The position numbers and the translations under genes were made by a program. The notes under the pieces were generated by a model, which was not told the origin of the DNA, made no database searches, and saw only the letters and a program-made list of their open reading frames with translations. DNA of 64,000 nucleotides. It comes from Alishewanella aestuarii B11. GTDB lineage: Bacteria > Pseudomonadota > Gammaproteobacteria > Enterobacterales > Alteromonadaceae. The stretch is from the NCBI RefSeq assembly GCF_000280055.1, contig NZ_ALAB01000021.1:95383-159382 (forward strand), read 5' to 3'. This document shows positions 10,170 to 19,354 of the stretch, one piece after another. Numbering within the stretch: the first letter of the stretch is position 1; every line of letters starts with the position of its first letter.

Positions 10170-10878
10170 TGCTTTTCAGATAGTGGCGCAAACCGACGAT
10201 TTCTATGTTCTGAATAAAGCCGCCGGTGTCAGTTTTCATTCTGAGCAAGGCCCCGGCCTGGTGGCGTTGGCCGAGCAACAGCTGGCACAAAAGCTTTATC
10301 CGGTGCATCGGCTGGATAAAGTCACCTCTGGCTTGCTGTTACTGGCACGCCGGCCTGGGGTAGCGGCTGAGTTAACCCGGTTATTTGCCAAGCGGCAGGT
10401 GCAGAAATGCTATCTGGCACTTAGTGCGGCGCGACCACAAAAAAAGCAAGGCTGGGTCAAGGGCCCCATGCAACCGGCGCGGCGTGGCGCCTGGCGTCTT
10501 GGTCAGGGCGAGCAAGCGCCTGCGGTGACCTATTTTGTCAGCCAGGGCTATCAGGATGCACCGTTTCGGGCTTTTCTGTTAAAACCTTTCACCGGTAAAA
10601 CCCATCAGTTAAGAGTGGCGCTAAAGAGCGTCGGGGCTGCTATTCTGGGTGATGAACTCTATGGTGGTGCAGTAGCAGATCGGGTCTACCTGCATGCCTA
10701 TGCGCTCAGCTTCAGCTTGTTCGGCAAGCAGTATCAGTTCCAGGTATTACCTGATAGCGGCGCGGCCTTTGCTGAACTATTGCAACTTGGCTTGCCATCA
10801 AGCTGGTTAACGCCGGCTGATTTTCCCTGGCCAGCTGCTCCTGCGCAGTTGGCTGCTTGTTCAGATCAGGATGAATAA
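10150..10878 (+). CDS. RluA-family pseudouridine synthase (TIGR01621-like)
   Basis: This 242-residue RNA pseudouridine synthase lacks an S4 domain. The catalytic-aspartate motif is [15 protein letters not shown], with the RluA-family segments [15 protein letters not shown] and [22 protein letters not shown]. The target base cannot be told from sequence. It looks like the short RluA subgroup annotated TIGR01621. ATG 10150 has an AAGGG at 10136-10140 nine bases upstream, which favours it over ATG 10162. It overlaps kdsB by 20 bases, and its TAA shares one base with the ATG of tcdA. Confidence 0.85.
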   Translation: MLKPMTDAFQIVAQTDDFYVLNKAAGVSFHSEQGPGLVALAEQQLAQKLYPVHRLDKVTSGLLLLARRPGVAAELTRLFAKRQVQKCYLALSAARPQKKQGWVKGPMQPARRGAWRLGQGEQAPAVTYFVSQGYQDAPFRAFLLKPFTGKTHQLRVALKSVGAAILGDELYGGAVADRVYLHAYALSFSLFGKQYQFQVLPDSGAAFAELLQLGLPSSWLTPADFPWPAAPAQLAACSDQDE

Positions 10879-11690
10879 TGTCAGATTATGAAACCCGTTT
10901 TGCCGGTATTGCCCGGCTTTATGGTCAGACCGCATTGCAGCAATTTCGCCAGGCGCATGTGGTGGTGATAGGTATTGGTGGTGTGGGCAGCTGGGCGGCA
11001 GAGGCTTTGGCCCGCTCTGGTATTGGCGAGCTGACCTTGATTGATTTGGATGATGTCTGTGTCAGCAATATTAATCGCCAATTACATGCGCTGACTGCAA
11101 CAGTGGGGCAGGATAAGGTTGCGGTAATGGCAGAGCGGATCCATCAGATCAACCCGGAATGTGTGGTACATCAGGTGGCAGATTTTATCGCAGCTGATAA
11201 TCTGGCACAGTTATTACACGGCAAAATTGATTATGTGCTGGATGCGATTGATGCCGTGAAAGCCAAAACAGCATTAATTGCCTGGTGTAAGCGGCGCAAG
11301 ATCCCGCTGATCACCACAGGCGGCGCCGGAGGTCAACTTGACCCGACGCAGATCCAAATCGCCGATCTGACACAGGCCTACAACGACCCGCTGTTAGCGA
11401 AGGTACGCAATATGCTGCGACGTGATCATCAGTTTAGCCGCAATCCGAAGCGGCGTTTTGGCGTCGATTGTGTATTTTCAACCGAGCAGTTACGTTATCC
11501 GGCTACTGATGGCAGTGTTTGTCAGCAAAAGCCGGATACTAGCGGCGCGATGCGGCTGGATTGCAGCGGCGGTTTTGGTGCCGCCACTGTGGTGACGGCC
11601 AGCTTCGGTTTTGCTGCGGTTTCGCGCCTGCTAGTCAAACTGGTCCGCAAGGGTGTAAGCGAGCAACAGGCTGAGCACAATCCAGGGTAA
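10878..11690 (+). CDS. tcdA: TcdA (CsdL), tRNA t6A dehydratase
   Basis: This E1-like enzyme uses ATP to cyclise N6-threonylcarbamoyladenosine (t6A37) in tRNA to ct6A. It has 270 residues. The Rossmann/adenylation motif is VVVIGIGGVGSWAAEALARSG, followed by LIDLDDVCVSNINRQ. The later motifs RRRFGVDCVFSTE-like (NPKRRFGVDCVFSTEQ) and GGFGAATVVTASFGF are typical. CsdA and CsdE, its sulfur-handling partners in E. coli, lie 0.9-2.6 kb away on the opposite strand, which supports this assignment over ThiF/MoeB. The last 60 bases overlap the convergent kinase-like gene. Confidence 0.95.
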   Translation: MSDYETRFAGIARLYGQTALQQFRQAHVVVIGIGGVGSWAAEALARSGIGELTLIDLDDVCVSNINRQLHALTATVGQDKVAVMAERIHQINPECVVHQVADFIAADNLAQLLHGKIDYVLDAIDAVKAKTALIAWCKRRKIPLITTGGAGGQLDPTQIQIADLTQAYNDPLLAKVRNMLRRDHQFSRNPKRRFGVDCVFSTEQLRYPATDGSVCQQKPDTSGAMRLDCSGGFGAATVVTASFGFAAVSRLLVKLVRKGVSEQQAEHNPG

Positions 11691-12479
11691 CTTACTACGT
11701 TGTTGACCACTGCGGTGCTGGCGTAATTGCCGCAGCGCCAGCAAGGCTTGCTTGCCATCTTTACCGAGTAAGCCATGGCTTAGTTCCAGTAATGGATAAA
11801 CTAACCACATCTGCTCTACCACCGCCAGACTATCGCGCCATACTCGTCCAGGCGCGAGGCGGCGATACTCGGTAATGACTTCGTCAATCAGCGGATCTGT
11901 GTGCTCAAGATAGCGATACAGGCCATGGATAAAGATAAGTACATCCCGTACCATACACTGGTCAATACTCAGTTGTTGATGCGGGTTTTCTTCAAAATCA
12001 ATAAAACCAATCTGTTTACCATCCCAACACAGATCGCGTAATGCCGGCCGGCCGTGCCAGCGATTATGCTGATGCAGTTTAGCCAGCGCGGCTGCCGCCT
12101 GCAGCAAAATCTCGCGTCGCTGCTCGGCGTCAGGTTGTGCTTCCGTTAGCCAGTATTTTAGCGAAGGCCCAACATCGGAAAGCACCAGGTACTCCTCCGA
12201 CGCGACTAAAACCCGCGGCACATTAAAACCCAGACTACCCAGCAGTTGTAAGCGTTTAGCTTCGCCGGCCAGGGCGGCAAAAGGTTCAATACTGGGAAAG
12301 TACAGTGGATTAGAGCTCAGGCTGGCAATCAGTTTTGGTAATACGCGACGCCAGCCCGGTAGGGCAGGTTCTTGCTGCTTTAACCACAGTTTCTGGCCTT
12401 GCCAGTTAAAGCTGAAAGAACGTTGTGGTTGTTGCTGCCGTAACTGCAGACTAAATTCAAGAAGAGAGACATTATCCAT
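11631..12479 (-). CDS. Kinase-fold protein with hydrophobic C-terminal tail, function unknown
   Basis: This 282-residue product resembles small atypical or LPS-type kinases. A candidate ATP-binding lysine lies in KLWLKQ, then LVLSDVGPSL (hinge-like). A catalytic-loop-like HNRWHGRPALRDLCWDG comes before IGFIDFEEN in the position of DFG. The C-terminus (LPWIVLSLLLAYTLADQF) is a single hydrophobic segment that would make a tail anchor. ATG 12479 was preferred over upstream ATGs at 12488 and 12530 because a GGGGAT sequence is correctly spaced before it. The gene lies downstream of csdA-csdE on the same strand and overlaps the 3' end of tcdA by 60 bases. The substrate is unknown. Confidence 0.75.
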   Translation of the reverse strand: MDNVSLLEFSLQLRQQQPQRSFSFNWQGQKLWLKQQEPALPGWRRVLPKLIASLSSNPLYFPSIEPFAALAGEAKRLQLLGSLGFNVPRVLVASEEYLVLSDVGPSLKYWLTEAQPDAEQRREILLQAAAALAKLHQHNRWHGRPALRDLCWDGKQIGFIDFEENPHQQLSIDQCMVRDVLIFIHGLYRYLEHTDPLIDEVITEYRRLAPGRVWRDSLAVVEQMWLVYPLLELSHGLLGKDGKQALLALRQLRQHRSGQQRSKLPWIVLSLLLAYTLADQFD

Positions 12480-12596
12480 AGCGCGCATCCCCGATAAGCC
12501 TGGACGTGCAGTGTGCCCAGGGTGCGGCATTAGAACTTATGGTAGCTGAATTTTAGCTGAATATCGGTAAAGTCTACAGCTAGCTAAGGGCGAGCT

Positions 12597-13040
12597 CTAA
12601 GCTTTAATAGTGCTTTGAATGCGTTGTAGCATCATAGTCAGGCCATTGCCCCGGGATTGACTCAGGTAAGGGCGCAGATTTAGCGCATCAAAATGGCGAC
12701 TGAGTTCCAGCTCGGCAAGTTCACTACTGGTTTTACCATTCACAAAACATAGCATAATTGCCAGTAGACCTTTAACGATACGGGCTTCACTGTCCAGTAC
12801 AAAATAGTGCTTGCCAGTTACCGGCTCCTGATAGTGCAGTAGCCAGGCCCGGCTTTCACAGCCACGGACCAGATATTCAGTCTGGCGCATTTTCTCCGGT
12901 AGGGCAGGTAATTTCTTACCCAGTTGCATTAACAACCGATATTTACTTTGCCAATCGGTTGGTTGTTGCAGCAATGGTAGTTCTTGTTCCGCTATCTGCT
13001 GCAAGCCGGTGGCGGTATCGGCAATAAGTTGTTGTAGCAT
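12597..13040 (-). CDS. csdE: CsdE, sulfur acceptor for CsdA
   Basis: This SufE-like protein takes persulfide sulfur from the cysteine desulfurase CsdA. It has 147 residues. The acceptor cysteine is Cys61 in YLVRGCESRAWLL, the same position as in E. coli CsdE. The C-terminal NGLTMMLQRIQ segment is family-typical. It starts 2 bases after the csdA stop, so the two are coupled. With tcdA nearby, the set fits the CSD system that supports ct6A formation. Confidence 0.94.
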   Translation of the reverse strand: MLQQLIADTATGLQQIAEQELPLLQQPTDWQSKYRLLMQLGKKLPALPEKMRQTEYLVRGCESRAWLLHYQEPVTGKHYFVLDSEARIVKGLLAIMLCFVNGKTSSELAELELSRHFDALNLRPYLSQSRGNGLTMMLQRIQSTIKA

Positions 13041-13042
13041 GG

Positions 13043-14257
13043 TTACCTCAGGATCTCGGTGGCTGCCGCTAATGCCTGCAGGGTGACATCGACCTCGGCT
13101 GGTAAATTATAGGCTGCAAAAGCAAAACGCACCGCGCCAGGCAACTGCAGCATGGCAAATAACGGCATGGCGCAGTGGCTGCCGGCACGTACGGCGATTT
13201 TTTGTTCATTTAACAACATCGCCAGATCATTTGGATGCTCTCCGGCCAGCTGCAGACTAATAATACCGGCGCTCTGTTCAACCCTGGTCAACGGGCTTAG
13301 GCCGGGAATTTGACTTAGCCCAGCAGCAAATTGTTGTAATAATTCGCCTTTATACTGATTTATTTGCTGAGCGTCAAACTGCCGGATAAATTCAATGGCA
13401 GCGGCCAGGCCTATGGCGCCGGCAATATTGGGTGTGCCGGCCTCGAGCCGGGCCGGTAGTGCAGCAAAGCTAGAGCGCTGAAAGCTGACATCGCTAATCA
13501 TCTCGCCCCCGCCCAGCAAGGGCCTCAACTGTTCCAGATACCGCTGTTTGCCATATAAGACGCCAATACCAGTGGGGCCATAGAGCTTATGACCGGAAAA
13601 GCAGTAAAAATCTACCGGCCATTGTTGCACATCCGGTACCTGCCAGCTTATGCCCTGAGCCCCATCCACTATGGTAATTGCCCCTGCGGCTTTAGCTGCC
13701 CGTAACATAGTTGCTAAGGGCAGAATATGCCCCAGCGCATTGGATACCTGGGTCAGGCTGACAATCTTAGGTTTGAGCGCCAATAACTGCTGATAGACGT
13801 CAAGGTCCGGCATTAACTGCTGATCCAGGGGGATCACATCCAGCTGCACACCACGACTTTGGCAGTGTAGCTGCCAGGGTACGATATTGGCGTGATGCTC
13901 CAGCGCGGAAATCAGGATCCGGTCGCCGGGCTTGAGAATGGTATTCATTAAACCAAACGCCAGTTGGTTAAAGGCGGCAGTGGTGCCGCTGGTAAAGATG
14001 ATTTCAGAGCGGCATGCCGCGTTCAGAAATTGTTGCACGCTGTCCCGGGCGGCTTCAAAGGCCGCAGTGGCGTGCTGGCTTAGTTGGTGGGCACCGCGAT
14101 GCACGTTACTATTTTGCTGCTGATAAAATGCCAACTCGGCGTCGATCACCTGCTGTGGTTTCTGGCTGGTGGCTGCGGTATCCAGGTAGATCCACTCCGG
14201 GTTATGGTTAAAAAACGGAAAAAACTGCCGGAAGGCCAGGGCATCGAAACTTGACAT
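13043..14257 (-). CDS. csdA: CsdA, cysteine desulfurase (SufS-like)
   Basis: This PLP enzyme removes sulfur from cysteine and passes it to CsdE. It has 404 residues. Landmarks are YLDTAATSQKP (substrate site), SALEHHANIVPW, the PLP lysine Lys224 in FSGHKLYGPTG, and the catalytic Cys362 in AGSHCAMPLF. The surrounding RAGSHCA type marks group II (SufS/CsdA) desulfurases. Placement upstream of csdE rather than of sufBCD supports CsdA over SufS. Confidence 0.93.
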   Translation of the reverse strand: MSSFDALAFRQFFPFFNHNPEWIYLDTAATSQKPQQVIDAELAFYQQQNSNVHRGAHQLSQHATAAFEAARDSVQQFLNAACRSEIIFTSGTTAAFNQLAFGLMNTILKPGDRILISALEHHANIVPWQLHCQSRGVQLDVIPLDQQLMPDLDVYQQLLALKPKIVSLTQVSNALGHILPLATMLRAAKAAGAITIVDGAQGISWQVPDVQQWPVDFYCFSGHKLYGPTGIGVLYGKQRYLEQLRPLLGGGEMISDVSFQRSSFAALPARLEAGTPNIAGAIGLAAAIEFIRQFDAQQINQYKGELLQQFAAGLSQIPGLSPLTRVEQSAGIISLQLAGEHPNDLAMLLNEQKIAVRAGSHCAMPLFAMLQLPGAVRFAFAAYNLPAEVDVTLQALAAATEILR

Positions 14258-14340
14258 GAGAACTTGGGCTCCATAACACCAATAGCATAATTATGCCAAT
14301 TTATGGCCAATTTATCGAACGACAGTGTGCATAAAAATGC

Positions 14341-14371
14341 AAAAAATAAAAAAGCGGCCTCAGGCCGCTTT
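14341..14371 (-). terminator. Intrinsic terminator of gltA
   Basis: The hairpin at 14351-14371 pairs AAAGCGGC with GCCGCTTT around a CTCAG loop. On the minus strand it is followed by a T-rich run (complement of 14341-14350). It sits 19 bases after the gltA stop. Confidence 0.85.
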
Positions 14372-14389
14372 GATAATTAGCAAAAAATG

Positions 14390-15667
14390 TTATTTCTTGC
14401 TGACATAATCACGGGCAGTATAGCCGGTATACAGCTGACGCGGCCGACCGATCTTATGGCCTTTGTCCGACAGCATTTCATCCCAGTGTGAAATCCAGCC
14501 AACAGTACGTGACATGGCGAAGATCACGGTAAACATACTTGTTGGAATACCGATGGCTTTTAAGATGATACCAGAGTAGAAATCGACGTTTGGATACAGT
14601 TTCTTCTCGATAAAGTACGGGTCTGACAGCGCAATTCGCTCCAGCTCCATCGCCACATCCAGCAGTGGATCTTTAATATTCAGCTCGCTCAGCACCTCGT
14701 GGCAGGTTTCACGCATTACCTTAGCGCGTGGGTCAAAGTTCTTGTACACGCGGTGACCAAAGCCCATCAGACGGAAAGTGTCATTCTTGTCTTTGGCGCG
14801 GGCGACAAATTCTGGGATACGATCAACAGAGCCAATTTGTTGTAACATCTTCAGGCAGGCTTCGTTGGCGCCACCGTGTGCCGGGCCCCACAGTGAGGCG
14901 ATACCGGCAGCGATACAGGCATAAGGATTAGCGCCTGATGAACCGGCTAAACGCACCGTTGAGGTTGAAGCGTTCTGCTCATGGTCAGCGTGCAGCATAA
15001 AGATGCGGTCCATCGCTTTTGCTAATACCGGGCTGACTTTGTACTCTTCAGCCGGCACTGAGAACATCATATGCAGGAAGTTTTCTGAGTAGCTCAGTTC
15101 GTTGCGTGGATAGACGAATGGCTGACCCACAGTGTATTTGTAAGCCATAGCTGCGATAGTTGGCAGTTTGGCAATTAAACGGTGCGCGCTACGCTTGCGC
15201 TGCATTGGGTCGTTAATATCTAAATCGGAGTGATAGAAAGACGACATGGCACCAACGACACCACACAGCATCGCCATTGGGTGGGCATCAACGCGGAAAC
15301 CCTGGAAAAAAGCAGCGATTTTCTCGTGAACCATGGTGTGGCGGGTAATGGTCTTTACGAAGTCCTGATACTGCTGTTCAGAAGGTAATTCACCTTCTAA
15401 CAGTAAATAACAGGTTTCCAGATAATTTGATTTTTCAGCAAGTTGTTCAATCGGATAACCGCGGTGCAGCAATACGCCATTGTCGCCATCGATATAGGTA
15501 ATCTTCGATTCACAGGAGCCGGTAGACATAAAGCCCGGGTCAAAAGTGAAGTAGCCCTGTTGCCCGAGAGTACGTACGTCGATTACGTCAGTGCCTGCCG
15601 TGCCAGAATAGATCGGTAGCTCGAAGGTCTTACCATCAATCTGCACGACGGCCTTTTTATCTGCCAT
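14390..15667 (-). CDS. gltA: GltA, type II citrate synthase
   Basis: The enzyme condenses acetyl-CoA with oxaloacetate to open the TCA cycle. It has 425 residues, the length of the hexameric NADH-sensitive gammaproteobacterial form. Active-site regions seen are [29 protein letters not shown] and [12 protein letters not shown]. The start has a good AGGAGA ribosome-binding site. It is transcribed away from sdhCDAB across a 364-base intergenic region, as in E. coli. A CGACTCTAGTCG palindrome about 70 bases upstream of the candidate transcription start may link it to the acetate regulator. Confidence 0.97.
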   Translation of the reverse strand: MADKKAVVQIDGKTFELPIYSGTAGTDVIDVRTLGQQGYFTFDPGFMSTGSCESKITYIDGDNGVLLHRGYPIEQLAEKSNYLETCYLLLEGELPSEQQYQDFVKTITRHTMVHEKIAAFFQGFRVDAHPMAMLCGVVGAMSSFYHSDLDINDPMQRKRSAHRLIAKLPTIAAMAYKYTVGQPFVYPRNELSYSENFLHMMFSVPAEEYKVSPVLAKAMDRIFMLHADHEQNASTSTVRLAGSSGANPYACIAAGIASLWGPAHGGANEACLKMLQQIGSVDRIPEFVARAKDKNDTFRLMGFGHRVYKNFDPRAKVMRETCHEVLSELNIKDPLLDVAMELERIALSDPYFIEKKLYPNVDFYSGIILKAIGIPTSMFTVIFAMSRTVGWISHWDEMLSDKGHKIGRPRQLYTGYTARDYVSKK

Positions 15668-15712
15668 TGGATTTCTCCTATTGTTGTAGTATCGGATATT
15701 AGGGTTTGGGCT

Positions 15713-15743
15713 ATTCTACTCGCAAACCACACCTGAAAGTCAA
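15713..15743 (-). promoter_or_regulatory. Candidate sigma70 promoter of gltA
   Basis: On the minus strand, TTGACT (15743-15738) and TAGAAT (15718-15713) resemble -35 and -10 elements. The 19-base spacer is longer than ideal, so confidence is low. Confidence 0.35.
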
Positions 15744-15772
15744 TTCTAAAGACTAATCGTTGAATAAGTATT

Positions 15773-15784
15773 CGACTCTAGTCG
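15773..15784. promoter_or_regulatory. Palindrome CGACT-CT-AGTCG, candidate acetate-regulator operator
   Basis: Perfect 5-base arms flank a 2-base centre. The same 12-mer with centre TT occurs at 38563 in the actP/crbS intergenic region, and degenerate copies occur between acs and the porin gene. Its centre lies about 72 bases upstream of the candidate gltA start and about 109 upstream of the candidate sdh start. Confidence 0.5.
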
Positions 15785-15852
15785 TATTGCTGCTTTTGAC
15801 AATTTATGTAAATTTCCATCTGCGGAATTTTCCGTGTAAAACCAAACAAAAA

Positions 15853-15881
15853 TTGTAATAGCCTTTTATGAAATATATACT
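15853..15881 (+). promoter_or_regulatory. Candidate sigma70 promoter of sdhCDAB
   Basis: TTGTAA (15853-15858) and TATACT (15876-15881) are separated by 17 bases, giving 4/6 and 5/6 matches to consensus. Transcription would begin near 15888. Confidence 0.5.
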
Positions 15882-16031
15882 ATTGGCGGCGTAAAAGCAG
15901 TTCACCTGACACCAGCTTTTTTGCTGAACCAGCTTGGGGCATAAAGAGTATATTGGCGTTGGGATGTCACTGGTTTTACAGCGACAATAATGACAACTAC
16001 GCTCTACACGGGCATCGATGGGCAAGAAACT

Positions 16032-16409
16032 GTGAAAAAGCAAAGACCAATAAATCTCGATTTATCGACTATCTCTCTACCTGCGACTGCCAAAGCTTCT
16101 ATTCTGCACCGGGTTACTGGTGTAGCAATGTTTTTCGCACTGCTGTTTGTGATCTGGGCATGGGCGACTTCATTGCAAAGCGCAGAAGGCTTTGACTACG
16201 TGAAGTCCTTGCTAAATTCACATTTAGCGAAATTTATCGCCTGGGGTACGATTACTGTACTGACCTACCACCTGCTGGGTGGCGTTCGCCATCTGATTAT
16301 GGATATGGGCCATTGGGAGGAATTAGATTCCGGTAACCTGAGCGCCAAAATCACAATCGGCTTGTGGATTGTATTAGCAGTATTAGCAGGAGTATGGGTA
16401 TGGTTCTGA
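16032..16409 (+). CDS. sdhC: SdhC, succinate dehydrogenase cytochrome b556 subunit
   Basis: This membrane anchor of complex II helps bind haem b and ubiquinone. I choose GTG 16032, giving VKKQRPINLDLSTI and 125 residues. This matches family N-termini better than ATG 15990, which adds 14 unusual residues. Three membrane helices are visible. ASILHRVTG carries the quinone-site Ser/Arg, and TYHLLGGVRHLIMD carries the haem-ligand histidine region. It overlaps sdhD by 10 bases. Confidence 0.93.
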   Translation: MKKQRPINLDLSTISLPATAKASILHRVTGVAMFFALLFVIWAWATSLQSAEGFDYVKSLLNSHLAKFIAWGTITVLTYHLLGGVRHLIMDMGHWEELDSGNLSAKITIGLWIVLAVLAGVWVWF

Positions 16410-16747
16410 ATCAGGCTAGCCTGAAACGCGACGGCGTTCAGGATTACGTTTCGCTGCGTGCCACCGCTATTGTACTGGCACTGTACAGCTTATTTATCTT
16501 AGGTTTCTTCCTCTTTACCCCAGAGGTTACTTTCGAAGTATGGCAGGGGTTATTTGCCAATACACTGATGAAAGTCTTCACTTTACTCGCCCTGATCTCA
16601 ATTGCCATCCACACCCGTATTGGTTTGTGGCAGGTACTGACTGACTACGTGAAATGCGCCAGACTGCGCGCCGTATTGCAGTTTGTCCTTTATGTGATTG
16701 CCTTCGCGTATGTGGCAGTAGGTTTATTTGTGTTGTGGGGTGCTTAA
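16400..16747 (+). CDS. sdhD: SdhD, succinate dehydrogenase membrane anchor
   Basis: This is the second membrane anchor of complex II, 115 residues, the same length as in E. coli. It has three helices. The conserved segments are LRATAIVLALY, TLMKVFTLLALISIAIHTRIG and WQVLTDYVK, the latter two near the haem and quinone sites. ATG 16400 was chosen because MVLNQASLKRDGVQDY aligns with the known N-terminus. The in-frame ATG at 16364 lies deep inside sdhC. The stop directly abuts the GTG of sdhA. Confidence 0.94.
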   Translation: MVLNQASLKRDGVQDYVSLRATAIVLALYSLFILGFFLFTPEVTFEVWQGLFANTLMKVFTLLALISIAIHTRIGLWQVLTDYVKCARLRAVLQFVLYVIAFAYVAVGLFVLWGA

Positions 16748-18520
16748 GTGACTATTCCAGTAAGAGAATTTGATGCCATCGTTATTGGGGCCGGTGGTGC
16801 AGGTATGCGTGCGGCGTTACAGATCACCCAGTCTGGTTTAACTTGCGCCTTATTGTCTAAAGTGTTTCCAACCCGTTCGCACACTGTATCTGCCCAGGGC
16901 GGTATTACGGTAGCACTGGGTAACTCCCATGAAGATAACTGGGAATGGCACATGTTCGATACCGTTAAGGGCTCGGACTATATCGGTGACCAGGACGCCA
17001 TTGAATATATGTGTAAAACCGGCCCGGAAGCCATTACCGAGCTGGAAAATATGGGCTTACCGTTCTCTCGTTTTGAAAACGGTCGCGTCTATCAGCGCCC
17101 ATTCGGCGGTCAGTCGAAGAATTTCGGTGGTGAGCAGGCTGCCCGTACTGCTGCCGCTGCTGACCGTACCGGCCATGCGCTGTTACACCTGCTGTATCAG
17201 CAAAACGTTAAAAACCGTACTCAGGTCTTCTCTGAGTGGTACGCGCTCGACCTGGTAAAGAATCAGGACGGTGCCGTAGTAGGCTGTACCGCTATCGATA
17301 TCGAGACCGGTGAGATTGTTTACTTCAAAGCCAAAGCGACCGTATTAGCAACGGGCGGTGCCGGCCGTATCTACGCCTCGACGACGAATGCCCACATCAA
17401 TACCGGTGATGGTGTTGGTATGGCCCTGCGTGCCGGTGTGCCGCTGCAGGATATGGAAATGTGGCAATTCCACCCAACCGGTATCGCCGGTGCCGGTACG
17501 CTGGTAACCGAAGGCTGCCGTGGTGAAGGTGGCTACCTGCTGAATAAAGACGGTGAACGCTTTATGGAGCGGTATGCACCAAACGCCAAAGACTTAGCCG
17601 GCCGTGACGTGGTAGCCCGCGCCATGATGACCGAAATCCGTGAAGGCCGCGGTTGTGATGGTCCTTGGGGCGTCCATATCAAGCTGAAACTAGATCACTT
17701 AGGTGAAGAGGTTCTGGAAAGCCGTCTGCCAGGTATTTGTGAATTGTCACGTACTTTTGCGCACGTTGATCCGGTAAAAGAACCAATTCCGGTTATCCCA
17801 ACCTGTCACTATATGATGGGTGGTATTCCAACCAACGTCCATGGTCAGGTGATTTCGCCAAAAGCTGACGGCTCAGAAGCGGTGGTACCTGGCTTATTTG
17901 CCTGTGGTGAAATTGCTTGTGTATCGGTACATGGTGCTAACCGTTTAGGCGGTAACTCACTGTTAGACTTAGTGGTGTTTGGCCGTGCTACTGGCTTACA
18001 CCTGGGCGAAGCCCTGGCTGCTACCGCAGAAGCCCGTGCCGCCTCTGCTGACGATATTGATGCTGCTCTGGCCCGCACCCGTCGCTGGGAAGACAGCAAA
18101 CCAGGTCAGGGTGAAGATCCGGTACAGATTAAGAAAGACCTGCAAAACTGCATGCAACTTAACTTCTCGGTATTCCGTGAAGGTCAGGCGATGGCCGAAG
18201 GTCTGCAACAGTTAAAAGAAATCCGTGAGCGGCTGAAGTTTGCCCGTCTGGATGACAAGAGCTCAGATTTCAATACCCAGCGTATTGAATGTTTAGAGCT
18301 GGACAACCTGATGGAAACCGCTTACTCAACTGCGGTAGCAGCGAACTTCCGTACTGAAAGCCGTGGTGCCCATGCCCGTTTTGACTTCCCGGATCGTGAT
18401 GATGAAAACTGGTTATGCCACAGTGTTTACACACCGGATACTGAATCTATGTTTAAGCGTAAAGTGAATCTGGAACCGAAGTTCCGTGAAGCTTTCCCGC
18501 CAAAAGCACGTAAGTACTAA
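16748..18520 (+). CDS. sdhA: SdhA, succinate dehydrogenase flavoprotein
   Basis: This catalytic subunit oxidises succinate to fumarate at the cytoplasmic face of the inner membrane. It has 590 residues and starts with GTG immediately after the sdhD stop. The FAD-binding [11 protein letters not shown] is near the N-terminus, and His45 in [10 protein letters not shown] is the covalent flavin attachment site. [30 protein letters not shown] and [19 protein letters not shown] are the further hallmark segments. Confidence 0.98.
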   Translation: MTIPVREFDAIVIGAGGAGMRAALQITQSGLTCALLSKVFPTRSHTVSAQGGITVALGNSHEDNWEWHMFDTVKGSDYIGDQDAIEYMCKTGPEAITELENMGLPFSRFENGRVYQRPFGGQSKNFGGEQAARTAAAADRTGHALLHLLYQQNVKNRTQVFSEWYALDLVKNQDGAVVGCTAIDIETGEIVYFKAKATVLATGGAGRIYASTTNAHINTGDGVGMALRAGVPLQDMEMWQFHPTGIAGAGTLVTEGCRGEGGYLLNKDGERFMERYAPNAKDLAGRDVVARAMMTEIREGRGCDGPWGVHIKLKLDHLGEEVLESRLPGICELSRTFAHVDPVKEPIPVIPTCHYMMGGIPTNVHGQVISPKADGSEAVVPGLFACGEIACVSVHGANRLGGNSLLDLVVFGRATGLHLGEALAATAEARAASADDIDAALARTRRWEDSKPGQGEDPVQIKKDLQNCMQLNFSVFREGQAMAEGLQQLKEIRERLKFARLDDKSSDFNTQRIECLELDNLMETAYSTAVAANFRTESRGAHARFDFPDRDDENWLCHSVYTPDTESMFKRKVNLEPKFREAFPPKARKY

Positions 18521-18534
18521 GAGGGGCCACAACG

Positions 18535-19254
18535 ATGCAGAAGTTAGTATTTTCCATCTATCGTTATAACCCTGATGTCGACCAAGCGCCGCGCATGCAG
18601 GATTACACGCTGGATAACCCGGAAGGCCGGGATATGATGGTGCTGGATGCACTGTTAAAGTTAAAAGAGCAGGACCCTACCTTGTCGTTCCGTCGCAGCT
18701 GCCGTGAAGGTGTTTGCGGTTCAGATGGTCTGAACATGAACGGCAAAAACGGTCTGGCTTGTATTACGCCATTATCTGCCGTTGGTTTAAAAGGCGGCAA
18801 GATTGTATTGCGGCCACTGCCAGGTTTACCGGTAATCCGCGATCTGGTGGTAGATATGAGCCAGTTCTACACCCAGTATGAGAAGGTAAAACCGTACCTG
18901 ATCAACGACAGCAAGTTACCACCAGCGGGTGAGTTCCTGCAGTCGCCGGAAGAACGTGCTAAACTTGACGGCCTGTACGAATGTATTTTATGTGCTTGTT
19001 GTTCGACCTCTTGTCCGTCGTTCTGGTGGAACCCGGATAAGTTTATCGGCCCGGCTGGTTTACTGCATGCCTACCGCTTCCTGGCTGACAGTCGCGATAC
19101 TGCGACTGAACAACGCTTAAATGATCTTGACGACGCTTTCAGCGTGTTCCGCTGCCACGGTATTATGAACTGTGTCAACGTCTGTCCAAAAGGACTGAAC
19201 CCGACTAAAGCTATCGGACAGATCAAATCGATGTTGTTAAACCGGGCGCTGTAA
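18535..19254 (+). CDS. sdhB: SdhB, succinate dehydrogenase iron-sulfur protein
   Basis: This subunit passes electrons from FAD to quinone through three clusters. It has 239 residues. The 2Fe-2S ligands are in CREGVCGSDGLNMNG with a following C, and the 4Fe-4S/3Fe-4S ligands are in CILCACCSTSCPS and CHGIMNCVNVCPKGLNP. The last codons form the left arm of an intrinsic terminator whose loop contains the stop codon. Confidence 0.98.
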   Translation: MQKLVFSIYRYNPDVDQAPRMQDYTLDNPEGRDMMVLDALLKLKEQDPTLSFRRSCREGVCGSDGLNMNGKNGLACITPLSAVGLKGGKIVLRPLPGLPVIRDLVVDMSQFYTQYEKVKPYLINDSKLPPAGEFLQSPEERAKLDGLYECILCACCSTSCPSFWWNPDKFIGPAGLLHAYRFLADSRDTATEQRLNDLDDAFSVFRCHGIMNCVNVCPKGLNPTKAIGQIKSMLLNRAL

Positions 19255-19267
19255 TGCGCCCTTTTTT
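19244..19267 (+). terminator. Terminator overlapping the sdhB stop codon
   Basis: GGGCGC (19244-19249) pairs with GCGCCC (19256-19261) around a TGTAAT loop that contains the stop. Six T residues follow. Confidence 0.8.
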
Positions 19268-19279
19268 AGTATTTAACTG

Positions 19280-19317
19280 AAACTGTCCGGGCTGCATGCA
19301 GCACGGCAGTTTTTTTG
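19280..19317 (+). terminator. Second terminator between sdhB and sucA
   Basis: A hairpin of AAACTG-CCG-GCTGC against GCAGC-CGG-CAGTTT, with single-base interruptions, is followed by seven T residues. It lies only 37 bases upstream of the sucA start. Confidence 0.75.
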
Positions 19318-19354
19318 CTAATTTTTCCAGGTGCTCAGAAATAAGGGAAACTAA

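Larger units (their letters stand above)
15668..16031. other. Divergent regulatory region gltA / sdhC
   Basis: This 364-base gene-free stretch holds candidate promoters for both directions and one perfect-arm palindrome (15773-15784), each listed separately. No ORF with a convincing start or composition lies in it. The sdh leader implied by the + strand promoter would be about 140 bases. Confidence 0.7.

Noticed and set aside
11631..12479. Idea that the kinase-fold protein is a Bud32/KEOPS component because t6A genes are adjacent
   Set aside because: Bacterial t6A synthesis does not use Bud32, and the motif spacing and C-terminal hydrophobic tail do not match Bud32. Proximity alone is not evidence.
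15804..16195. Short open frames in the gltA/sdhC intergenic region
   Set aside because: They overlap the sdh promoter or the sdhC reading frame, lack ribosome-binding sites, and have no conserved features.
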